From assembly GCA_017521065.1 (NCBI GenBank), contig JAFXEA010000557.1:1-5876 (forward strand): 5,876 nt of DNA, read 5' to 3'. This document shows, one piece after another, positions 1-5,876 of this stretch. Each line of letters starts with the position of its first letter. Position 1 is the first letter of the stretch. The notes under the pieces are model-generated. The model had not been told where the DNA came from. It saw only the letters and a list, made by a program, of their open reading frames with translations, and did not search any database. Source of the stretch: Kiritimatiellia bacterium. Lineage in GTDB: Bacteria; Verrucomicrobiota; Kiritimatiellia; RFP12; UBA1067. Both the position numbers and the translations under genes were made by a program.

Positions 1-437
1 ATCACAGGCACCGGACCTTTAACATGGCGAGGACGGTAGAGTATCCAATCGATGGCTGGACCGCTTTCGTCTTTCCTGAATCCCATCCGGAACCGTTTGC
101 GGATTGCAAATCCCGCACAGGATATTTTTTCATCCTCGACCTTGATGTTCAGCGTTTCAGGCTGCGGCGGCTCCTTGCCGTACATCTCCTTCGCGAACAC
201 TTCAAGAATCTCACGGCGGCGGCGAGGCCAGTCGGCGGCGTTCTCGACCTTCGTCCCGTCCGCAAAGACGAGCGGATCCTCAAGACGATACGGCTGCACT
301 TTCGTTTCATCGTAGTTGACGACAGCCTTAACACCTGCGTAATCCAACGTGCTGGACAGCGATTCTGCGAATGCATTCCAGGCGCAGGCCCCAGCAATGA
401 GCGCGACGGAAACAGTTACGTTGTGCAATTTCTTCAT
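1..437 (-). CDS. Secreted CE15-type glucuronoyl/acetylxylan esterase, N-terminal part (runs off left edge)
   Basis: This is the start of an esterase that continues past the left edge; 145 codons are visible. The ATG at 437-435 follows an AGGA (complement of 444-447) at a 6-base spacing. Residues 1-24 form a signal peptide: MKKLHN, then a hydrophobic stretch, ending in AFA before ES. The mature part has NYDETKVQPY (41-50), DPLVFADGTKV (54-64) and WPRRRREILEVFAKEMYG (70-87). This series (NYDE..V..Y, DPL...DG..V, RR.EIL..F..EMYG) is typical of the N-terminus of bacterial CE15 glucuronoyl esterases, often annotated as acetylxylan esterases. CE15 enzymes cleave esters between glucuronic acid on xylan and lignin alcohols. 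The catalytic Ser, acidic residue and His lie outside the window, so activity cannot be judged. The start lies 17 bases after the stop of the broken glycosidase, so both probably share the promoter near 1149-1177. Family fairly sure; exact substrate not. Confidence 0.85.
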   Translation of the reverse strand, partial: MKKLHNVTVSVALIAGACAWNAFAESLSSTLDYAGVKAVVNYDETKVQPYRLEDPLVFADGTKVENAADWPRRRREILEVFAKEMYGKEPPQPETLNIKVEDEKISCAGFAIRKRFRMGFRKDESGPAIDWILYRPRHVKGPVPV

Positions 438-454
438 CGGTTTTCCTTTCTGTA

Positions 455-1110
455 TCAACGGTCAACAGGCTGAAATACATGACCAAGAGGCGGCATATCA
501 AGATCGATGACCCTGCCGCCGATCTTCACCTGCGCCTTTTTGGTTTCATACGATGCATTCACAGCCAAAAACCATGTCACGCCGTTGTGTCTCCATGCCC
601 TCACCGGCATGTCATCCAGCACTCCTTCGACCAGATTGGAAATATCCTCCGCAAGGAACACCGGTATCATCTTCACGAACGCTTCACCCGCCCTGCATGC
701 CTCGTCCCAGTACTTGTCAAAATCTTCAGGACTGTGACCAAGCGCGTTCTGGCCGAGGTGATGATAGCTCCAGAGGAACACCCCGTTCGCCCCCGCCGCC
801 ACGCACTGGAGGCACATATTGAGCATCTCCTCGCCGGTTGGATGGCGCATCTTTGTTTTGTCCTTGCTGATGTAGCTGGTATCGAACGCCTGCGTGACCT
901 GCCACAATGGACGCATCCCGAAATATGAGTTGCGCACGTTGCGGGTTTCCGTTCCCACACGCGCAATTGGAACTACGCCACCTGCGCCGAACGGATAAGG
1001 GTCTGTCCCCTGAATGTCGCAGTTCCATTGCTTGACCTTGGCAACGCAGAATTGCTTGCGCTTAAGGTTGCGGCTGTCGCCAACGCAGCGAAAAACAGAC
1101 TCTTTTTCAT
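455..1110 (-). pseudogene. Remnant of a secreted TIM-barrel glycoside hydrolase: signal peptide joined out of frame to the C-terminal end
   Basis: The ATG at 1110-1108 has an AAAGGAG site (complement of 1116-1122) at 5-base spacing. It begins a signal peptide (MKKSLFFAALATAATLSAS), but that frame stops at 973-975 after 45 codons. A second frame, open from about 1129 and ending with TGA at 457-455, encodes a protein end that looks real. It has QWNCDIQGTDPYPFG near 1036-992, then MRPLWQVTQAFD, HPTGEEMLNMC and GANGVFLWSYHHLG, and last a beta-rich tail with VTWFLAVNASYETKKAQV. The PTxEE...GAxGxxxxSY pattern is that of the last barrel strands of family-unassigned secreted glycosidases, followed by a small beta-sandwich. 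About 200 residues remain, so most of the catalytic barrel is missing. A GTG at 958 could start a 167-residue product, but without the signal peptide or barrel it is unlikely to work. I read this as an internal deletion plus frame break. An assembly error is the alternative. Confidence 0.75.
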
Positions 1111-1148
1111 AGGAACTCCTTTCAGTTTGTCATCTTGTTTACACCGTC

Positions 1149-1177
1149 ATTGTAGCAAAAGGCACCCACCTTAGCAA
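1149..1177 (-). promoter_or_regulatory. Sigma-70-type promoter for the leftward unit (broken glycosidase and CE15-type esterase)
   Basis: On the minus strand a -35 box TTGCTA (complement of 1172-1177, 4 of 6 matches to TTGACA) and a -10 box TACAAT (complement of 1149-1154, 5 of 6 matches to TATAAT) are separated by exactly 17 bases. Transcription would start near 1142, giving a leader of about 30 bases before the ATG at 1110. The local sequence is AT-richer than the genes. It makes the left pair of genes transcribable independently of the upstream beta-mannosidase unit. No operator is evident. The call rests on consensus match and position only. Confidence 0.6.
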
Positions 1178-1207
1178 TAAACATCTTAAAGGAAGTTGGC
1201 CTACGCA

Positions 1208-1283
1208 GTTTGCCATAATAACGGACACTATCAACAAAGGCAGGCTGTTTCTATTTGTACCCCGTTTGCCAAATACTGGACAC
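1208..1283. repeat. Pair of imperfect 20/21-base direct repeats
   Basis: Copy 1 at 1208-1228 reads GTTTGCCATAATAACGGACA plus a final C. Copy 2 at 1264-1283 reads GTTTGCCAAATACTGGACAC. They share GTTTGCCA at one end and GGACAC at the other, with an AT-rich core that differs by a few bases and one length change. Start-to-start distance is 56 bases. They sit between the truncated deacetylase and the promoter. Their spacing and shared ends suggest binding sites or subunits of a short dispersed repeat or a non-autonomous mobile element, but no transposase or clear terminal inverted repeat is visible, so this remains an inference. Confidence 0.55.
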
Positions 1284-1309
1284 CAATTCTTACCATCCCC
1301 TAAATCCCG

Positions 1310-1534
1310 CTATCTTCCAAAACACACCAAAAACCGCCCCGAAATCGCACCCCGCGCGGGGTCTCTCCCCATAGAAACATGTATCTCGAACTTGTCCTTC
1401 ATCAGGAAAAGCGTACCGGCCACAGCGATGGAATCATCAGGATGCGCACACACCACAAGCACCTTCTCACGCACCTGCGCTTGAAGAACGAACGATAGGG
1501 CGGCCAGGACTGCAGTGACACAGGGTTTGAACAT
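1310..1534 (-). pseudogene. Truncated secreted PIG-L/LmbE-family deacetylase (N-terminal fragment)
   Basis: The ATG at 1534-1532 follows GAAGGG (complement of 1542-1547) at 7-base spacing and lies 28 bases after the beta-mannosidase stop, so it was probably the next gene of that operon. Residues 1-19 look like a signal peptide (MFKPCVTAVLAALSFVLQA). Residues 25-40 read VLVVCAHPDDSIAVAG, followed by TLFLMKDKFEIHV. This is the first strand and the metal-binding HPDD motif of PIG-L/LmbE N-deacetylases, which are Zn-dependent enzymes that remove acetyl groups from amino sugars. The usual fifth motif residue Glu is Ser here. Intact members run to roughly 200 residues or more. This reading frame stops at codon 75, and the tail from about residue 54 (1375 leftward) resembles no deacetylase and overlaps a GC palindrome. 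The third metal ligand, a downstream His, is absent, so the product should be inactive. Confidence 0.75.
1349..1362. repeat. 14-base perfect GC-rich palindrome with an alternative hairpin
   Basis: ACCCCGCGCGGGGT is self-complementary over all 14 bases. The GGGG at 1358-1361 can instead pair with CCCC at 1367-1370 around a TCTCT loop, so two mutually exclusive hairpins share one arm. No T-run follows directly on the minus strand, so it is a poor intrinsic terminator. It lies just inside the point where the deacetylase similarity ends and may mark one end of the inserted or rearranged segment. Confidence 0.6.
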
Positions 1535-1562
1535 GACATTTCCCTTCAGTCAATGACTTTTC

Positions 1563-4229
1563 TTACTTGTTCTTTTTCGCACCGTAAAGATTCGACACGG
1601 TAAGCGACTTGCGGAACGCCTCATACGAAAGACCGGCCTCCGCCGGGGTGAAGACTATCGTGCGGCTCTCCCCCGCCATGAGCTCGAGAAGGTTGTCGTC
1701 GAACTCGCCGGGGATCTTCCATGCGTTCGCCCATACGTAGAACGCCGGCTTTTCGGCCGTGATCGTGACGGAAAAACGTCCGCCAAGGTCAGCGGTCTCG
1801 ACCTTGAGCTTCGGATCCGCCAGCGGGGCGTCGCGGAACTCGCCGAAAAGCCTGAAGTCGCGCACGGTGCCGCGGGGAGTCTTGAGCGTCGCAAGCAGGA
1901 ACGTCTTGCGGCGGGCTTCGACATCGCCGAACGCTGCCTCGGAGATCGTGGTGGCGGTGACGGAACGGCCGATAGGCATCTTCACCTTGCGTCTTTCGTG
2001 CTCGGCACGCGACGAACCGTCGAAGGCGACCGCCTCCACCACGAGCTCGCCTTCCATCGCCTCCTGCGTGTCGTTGATCGCATAGAAGGCGAGATCGAAC
2101 GGAACGGACAGGTCACGGAACTCGTAGGCCTTCTGAGGCGTGAGGTAGTGGTACGGAACGCCCTTGCGGCTGGCATAGGACTTCTCCGTGGGCGCAATGG
2201 CTACAAGAAGCGGCGCGAATGTGCGCTTGAGCTGATAGTGGAGAGGCTTCCACTTCCCGCCGTACTCTATCGAGCTCCAGGACGCCACGGGCCAGTTGTC
2301 GTTGAGCTGCCATATGAGAGCCCCCATGCACCACGGCTCGAGAGACCTGTAGTATTCGCACCCAGTCTTGACGGAAAGCGCCTGATGCACCTGGGTGAGA
2401 TAGATGAAGTCAAGGGCGCTTGCAGGAGCGAAGAACTGCCGCCTCAGGAAGTCCATCAGACGCCTGTTGCCTTGGGGCGTCTTCTGGTGGTACATGAAGT
2501 CCGCCCCGAGTTCACGCACGGACTCCGCGGGCGCGAACGTCTCTCCTATTTCAGCGGACGGCATCGACTGCGAACCGAACTCGCTGCTGAAGCGCGGCTG
2601 GAAATCGTAGTAGCCCCAGCAGGCCCTCCACCCGAAATATACGCTCCAGTTGTGGATGTCACCGCTTGAGCTGTCCTTGCGGCAATCGATCACCGTGTCG
2701 TCGAATCCGTTTGCCGACGGCGACGAGGACCAGTATTGCCGCCCCGGGTCGCATGCCTCCACCACCGACCTGCCAAGCGCGGCGCGACGGACGAAGTTGG
2801 CCGCATGGCGGTCGCGTTCGTCCGGCCAGCCGATGTCCCCCACAAGCATCGAGATGCATTCGTTGTCACCGCACCAGATCGCGATCGACGGATGATCCCT
2901 GAGACGCTTCACCTGATACGTCTCCTCCTCCCTGACGTTCGCGTAGAACTCTTCGTTGTCGGGATACAGCGCACACGAGAACATGAAGTCGTGCCAGAGC
3001 ATAACGCCGTATTCATCACATGCCTCATAGAAGGCGTCTCCCTCGAAGCGTCCGCCTCCCCAGATGCGGATCATGTTCATGTTGGCCCGCGCGGCATCCC
3101 TGACGAGGCTGCGCCACTTGGAGGATTGCCGGCTTTCGAACGCATCGCTCGGCACCCAGTTCGCGCCACGGGCGAACACGGGGCGTCCGTTCACCCTGAA
3201 GAACATGTTCGTGCCCTTGCGTCCGAGACGCTCGTACGTTTCGGCGTCAGGCTCGGTGACGAGCTCAATCGTGCGCAGACCGATCTTTTTCGCAACGCGC
3301 GAACCCGCAACCTTCACCTCAAGCGGGTAGAGGTTCGGATCCCCTTCGTTCACCGGCCACCACAGCCGCGGATTGGACACCTCCACGGCGGAGCTGACCT
3401 TGTTGACGCCCTTGGAAAGCGCCACCTTGCGGACAGCCTCCGACTCTCCGAGATTGACCGAGAACTCGGTATCGCCGCCGGCCGGCGAAAAGACCTCGGC
3501 GTTCACGGTCACGGTGCAATGCGTGCGGTCCGCATTGAACTTCTGATCGCAATAGACGTAGTCAATGCGGGCGATCGAGGTCGCGACAAGCTCGACCTTG
3601 CCCAGGAGCCCTGCGGTCATCATGCAGGGGCCCCAGTCCCAGCCACCGTGGCACATCGGCTTCCTCACGAACATCGCCTCCTGGAAGAACGTGTTCTGGA
3701 TGTGGTAGGAATGACCGTCCTTGGCCGCCAGAAGCCGCCCTTCGCGCACGGCGCTGTCTATACGGACCACGATCTCGTTCCTTCCGGGACGCAGATACCG
3801 CTTCACGTCGAAATCCCAGCGGCGGAAACGGTTGTTCATCCGGGGCAGGGAGTGTCCGTTCAACGTCACGGTCGCGAACGTGTCGACCTCGTCAAGGCGC
3901 AGAATCACGCTCGGCGCGGAAAGGAACTCCTCCGTGACTTCGAACGTACGACTCTGCAGCCAGTCGGCACGCCCCACCCAGAGCGTGAGATACTCGTTCG
4001 CCGAATAGTACGGATCAGGAATGAGCTTCGCCTCGAGAAGGGCCGTATGCACATCGCAGGGCACGGATATCGGGCAGTTCACCTCGCTCTTGCCGACCTG
4101 CTCAAGGCGCCATACGCCCGCAAGATCGATCTTGTTCTCGTACGCGATCTCGACGGCATGAAGCCGCACCACGCAGCACAATGCCGCGACCGCCGCCACA
4201 CACCAAACGGATTTCATGGTATTCCTCAT
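1563..4229 (-). CDS. Secreted GH2 beta-mannosidase
   Basis: This enzyme removes beta-1,4-linked mannose from the non-reducing ends of manno-oligosaccharides (EC 3.2.1.25), probably in the periplasm or outside the cell. From ATG 4229-4227 it is 888 residues, in the usual range. Residues 1-25 are a signal peptide ending LHA. Then come a jelly-roll domain (about 27-215) with the beta-mannosidase hallmark GWDWGP (196-201), an Ig-like domain to about 335, the TIM barrel to about 670 and C-terminal beta domains. The acid/base is Glu457 in WCGDNE; the nucleophile is Glu550 in SEFGSQ. NDNWP, SWSSIEYGGKW and LHY (643-665) also fit beta-mannosidases. An in-frame ATG at 4262 overlaps the previous stop as ATGA, but it would put polar residues before the signal peptide. 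The 4229 start has AAGGA 6 bases upstream; 4217 is a further candidate. The protein looks intact. Confidence 0.93.
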   Translation of the reverse strand: MRNTMKSVWCVAAVAALCCVVRLHAVEIAYENKIDLAGVWRLEQVGKSEVNCPISVPCDVHTALLEAKLIPDPYYSANEYLTLWVGRADWLQSRTFEVTEEFLSAPSVILRLDEVDTFATVTLNGHSLPRMNNRFRRWDFDVKRYLRPGRNEIVVRIDSAVREGRLLAAKDGHSYHIQNTFFQEAMFVRKPMCHGGWDWGPCMMTAGLLGKVELVATSIARIDYVYCDQKFNADRTHCTVTVNAEVFSPAGGDTEFSVNLGESEAVRKVALSKGVNKVSSAVEVSNPRLWWPVNEGDPNLYPLEVKVAGSRVAKKIGLRTIELVTEPDAETYERLGRKGTNMFFRVNGRPVFARGANWVPSDAFESRQSSKWRSLVRDAARANMNMIRIWGGGRFEGDAFYEACDEYGVMLWHDFMFSCALYPDNEEFYANVREEETYQVKRLRDHPSIAIWCGDNECISMLVGDIGWPDERDRHAANFVRRAALGRSVVEACDPGRQYWSSSPSANGFDDTVIDCRKDSSSGDIHNWSVYFGWRACWGYYDFQPRFSSEFGSQSMPSAEIGETFAPAESVRELGADFMYHQKTPQGNRRLMDFLRRQFFAPASALDFIYLTQVHQALSVKTGCEYYRSLEPWCMGALIWQLNDNWPVASWSSIEYGGKWKPLHYQLKRTFAPLLVAIAPTEKSYASRKGVPYHYLTPQKAYEFRDLSVPFDLAFYAINDTQEAMEGELVVEAVAFDGSSRAEHERRKVKMPIGRSVTATTISEAAFGDVEARRKTFLLATLKTPRGTVRDFRLFGEFRDAPLADPKLKVETADLGGRFSVTITAEKPAFYVWANAWKIPGEFDDNLLELMAGESRTIVFTPAEAGLSYEAFRKSLTVSNLYGAKKNK

Positions 4230-4258
4230 TGTCCTTCCTTCTCCTTCTGCGATAGCGA

Positions 4259-5876
4259 TCATTTCGACTTCCGGGCATCTCTGTTGACCAGAACGACCTC
4301 GAGCGGGGCAAGATCGAGCGAAATGCCTTCCGTCTCAAAGCGGCGAGGGGCGGTATCGGCGTTCGCTACCGCAACCATGCGTCCACCCGCCGGGCTTCTC
4401 CATTCCGAGGCCATCACCGGGGCCATCTCCACGTCAACCTTTCTCCCCCAGCGCATGACGGTGAATCGGAGTGGCTCATGTTTGATGCGGTTCTCGACCA
4501 GGGAGACGAGTTCGCCGTCCGCAAAGTACTCAAGGGCGCTGCGGCGCTTTTCCGCGAGCTTTATCAGGAAATCAAGGCGAGGCCGGAACCTGTCGTGCTC
4601 AAGAATCCACTGTTGCTCCCAGCCTGTCTGCGCCCCCCAGAGGAAACTGCGCGCCTGCATCGCGAAGAACGCCTGATCGGTGACGTCCCTGCCGACGCGG
4701 CAGGCGAACGGAGACATGTACCCGGAATAGACAATAGGCGTAAGGGGAACGTCGTTGCCGACATTCGGCCCCCAGACGAGAAAGCCGTCGAACATGTCCG
4801 TGTACGGCTCGGACCAGTTCTCCGACGTAAGCGGAATATCCGGAAGCGCGGCATGGATCTTATCCAGCGCTCTCCTGTAGCCGTCTATCCAGTGCGTGCC
4901 GCCGCCGACAGGATGCCCGTGGTTCGCCGCATAGCAGGGCACGGCCGTCATGGAGGCTATCTGATCGTAGTACAGAGCTCCCACCCTGTATTCGTCCACC
5001 ATCCTCTTGCCCAGGGTGACAAGCCAATCCCCCCACATCTCCGCGGACGGACAAACCGCGGAGAAGTCCATGTTGGCCCATCTCTCGTTGTGCAGCGAAC
5101 CGTCTGCGAGCCTGCACATCCACTTCTCCGCCTTTTTGAAGCCATCGTTGTCCCAGGCCCAGATGCGCCCGTTCAGATAGGGCATGAACCGCAATCCCTT
5201 CGCGGAGAGTCTCTTGACCATCTCCTTGAATCCGGGTCTGGCGGGGAAGTAATCCGGCTCCTTGACATTCTGCGGGTGCTTGTGCCAATAGTACACGTGC
5301 GCGGCTACAGGGAACCGTCCGTTCACGACGGCGAGAGCCTTCTCCGCCGTTTTTTCGATGCGCGGCATCGGCGTTTCATGTCCGTACTGGAGAAGAAACC
5401 ACATGCCGATGTCGCGGAACGTCTCCGAACGGTCCTTACGGGATACGAGCGGCCCCTTCTTCATCCAGCGCGCGTTCGCGACAGACCATTTGCGGTAGGT
5501 CTTCGCGGCATCCACCCATCCGCCGTTGAAACCGTAAAGAGCAACCGCATAGTCCGGAGCCCCGGCCTTCCCCGGAACGCCGGCGTCGACAGCGGGCGTG
5601 GATATGGAGAAATCGAACTTATCCGTGTAGTTCAGGAACTTTATGACGCCTTTCGTGTCGAGAGCGGCGACCATGGCACCGCCGCCCGCATCCTTCTCGA
5701 ATATTGCGATTTGAAAGGGAGACGCCCAATCCGGGAACGGGAAGCGTCCGGCCACCCAATTGCGGAAACGCTGACCGCCCCAACAGCCGCCGGGACGCAC
5801 CAGCGAACCCTCTCCGGGCTTGATCAGAGAGCTGAACCTGGGATACTCCGTCTCGAAAAGGCCGTATACGTTGCTG
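4259..5876 (-). CDS. DUF6259-type glycoside hydrolase-like protein, C-terminal part (N-terminus beyond right edge)
   Basis: The frame is open to the right edge, so 538 codons of a longer protein are visible; the GTG at 5800 that would open a 513-residue version is probably internal, because the 25 codons before it read as normal protein. The sequence matches my recollection of DUF6259 proteins, predicted TIM-barrel glycosidases of secreted polysaccharide-degradation loci with no settled substrate. Residues counted from the first full codon at the edge: FLLQYGHETPMPRI (about 160-173), MPYLNGRIWAWD (231-242), GALYYDQIAS (299-308), PLTSENWSEPYTDMFDGFLV (348-367). Asp304 in YYDQ and Glu352 in TSENWSE sit at strand ends typical of clan-D/GH13-like barrels and are the best catalytic candidates; this is inference. 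A beta-rich C-terminal domain follows from about 450. Its TGA at 4261-4259 is about 30 bases from the beta-mannosidase start, so the two look co-transcribed. Confidence 0.8.
   Translation of the reverse strand, partial: SNVYGLFETEYPRFSSLIKPGEGSLVRPGGCWGGQRFRNWVAGRFPFPDWASPFQIAIFEKDAGGGAMVAALDTKGVIKFLNYTDKFDFSISTPAVDAGVPGKAGAPDYAVALYGFNGGWVDAAKTYRKWSVANARWMKKGPLVSRKDRSETFRDIGMWFLLQYGHETPMPRIEKTAEKALAVVNGRFPVAAHVYYWHKHPQNVKEPDYFPARPGFKEMVKRLSAKGLRFMPYLNGRIWAWDNDGFKKAEKWMCRLADGSLHNERWANMDFSAVCPSAEMWGDWLVTLGKRMVDEYRVGALYYDQIASMTAVPCYAANHGHPVGGGTHWIDGYRRALDKIHAALPDIPLTSENWSEPYTDMFDGFLVWGPNVGNDVPLTPIVYSGYMSPFACRVGRDVTDQAFFAMQARSFLWGAQTGWEQQWILEHDRFRPRLDFLIKLAEKRRSALEYFADGELVSLVENRIKHEPLRFTVMRWGRKVDVEMAPVMASEWRSPAGGRMVAVANADTAPRRFETEGISLDLAPLEVVLVNRDARKSK

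Larger units (their letters stand above)
1111..1309. other. Intergenic stretch between the two truncated genes
   Basis: This 199-base gap has no supported coding region on either strand. It holds the ribosome-binding site of the broken glycosidase (1116-1122), the leftward promoter (1149-1177) and two imperfect direct repeats (1208-1228 and 1264-1283). Its base composition drops to about 42% GC in the 60-base row at 1201-1260, against about 58-65% in rows sampled from the beta-mannosidase and DUF6259 genes. I see no transposase, tRNA or riboswitch fold, and no stem followed by a T-run that would make a clear terminator. Confidence 0.6.

Noticed and set aside
24..928. Plus-strand frames at 24-473 and 479-928
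   Set aside because: Both lie opposite the CE15-type esterase start and the glycosidase remnant, have no ribosome-binding site context I can support, and resemble no family.
1027..1058. Two copies of ATTGCTTG 24 bases apart near the glycosidase junction
   Set aside because: Eight bases is too short to argue for a duplication, and the 24-base spacing would not change the frame.
1331..1370. Intrinsic terminator after the beta-mannosidase operon
   Set aside because: The GC-rich hairpins are strong but no T-run follows directly on the minus strand; the nearest TTTTT is separated and pairs poorly with a stem.
1266..1484. Plus-strand frame of 72 codons
   Set aside because: It is antisense to the recognisable HPDD-containing deacetylase fragment, and its translation shows no motif.
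4230..4262. Beta-mannosidase start at the ATGA overlap (4262)
   Set aside because: It would put 11 polar and charged residues ahead of the signal peptide; the purine-rich stretch there serves better as the ribosome-binding site for the ATG at 4229.
2736..4676. A 646-codon open frame on the plus strand
   Set aside because: It lies antisense to the beta-mannosidase and the end of the DUF6259 gene, whose protein sequences and catalytic motifs are clear. Its translation is rich in Arg, His and Pro without a recognisable domain. Long antisense frames are common opposite GC-rich genes.

Overview
The window comes from a bacterium that secretes polysaccharide-degrading enzymes. Every supported gene lies on the minus strand, so transcription runs from the right edge to the left edge. 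Four of the five genes have a readable N-terminus, and all four of these start with a Sec signal peptide. Family content (a secreted GH2 beta-mannosidase, a DUF6259 glycosidase-like protein, a CE15-like esterase and a PIG-L-type deacetylase start) and the moderately high GC fit carbohydrate-degrading Verrucomicrobiota, Kiritimatiellota or Lentisphaerota. That placement is inference, because no rRNA or marker gene is present.

Right half (about 1563-5876): a DUF6259-type glycosidase-like protein enters from the right edge, with its N-terminus outside the window, and ends at 4259. It is followed by a complete secreted GH2 beta-mannosidase (4229-1563) with both catalytic glutamates. The two genes lie about 30 bases apart and look co-transcribed.

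Middle (about 1111-1534): 28 bases beyond the beta-mannosidase stop is the start of a PIG-L/LmbE-family deacetylase. It keeps its signal peptide and HPDD motif but loses all family resemblance after about 53 codons. The next ~190 bases hold a GC-rich 14-base palindrome and two imperfect 20/21-base direct repeats. This looks like a small repetitive element or a recombination scar. After it comes a good sigma-70-type promoter pointing left.

Left (1-1110): the promoter faces a second broken gene. A ribosome-binding site and signal peptide are joined, out of frame, to only the C-terminal end of a TIM-barrel glycosidase. Seventeen bases on, a gene for a secreted CE15-type glucuronoyl/acetylxylan esterase begins and runs off the left edge. 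Only its first 145 codons are visible.

Taken together this is a hemicellulose-type degradation locus: beta-mannosidase trims manno-oligosaccharides and the esterase removes or cleaves ester-linked groups. Two adjacent genes on either side of a repeat-bearing junction have been truncated. No tRNA, rRNA, CRISPR array, transposase or convincing terminator was seen. The most notable point is the damaged junction at about 1050-1380, not a new multi-gene system.
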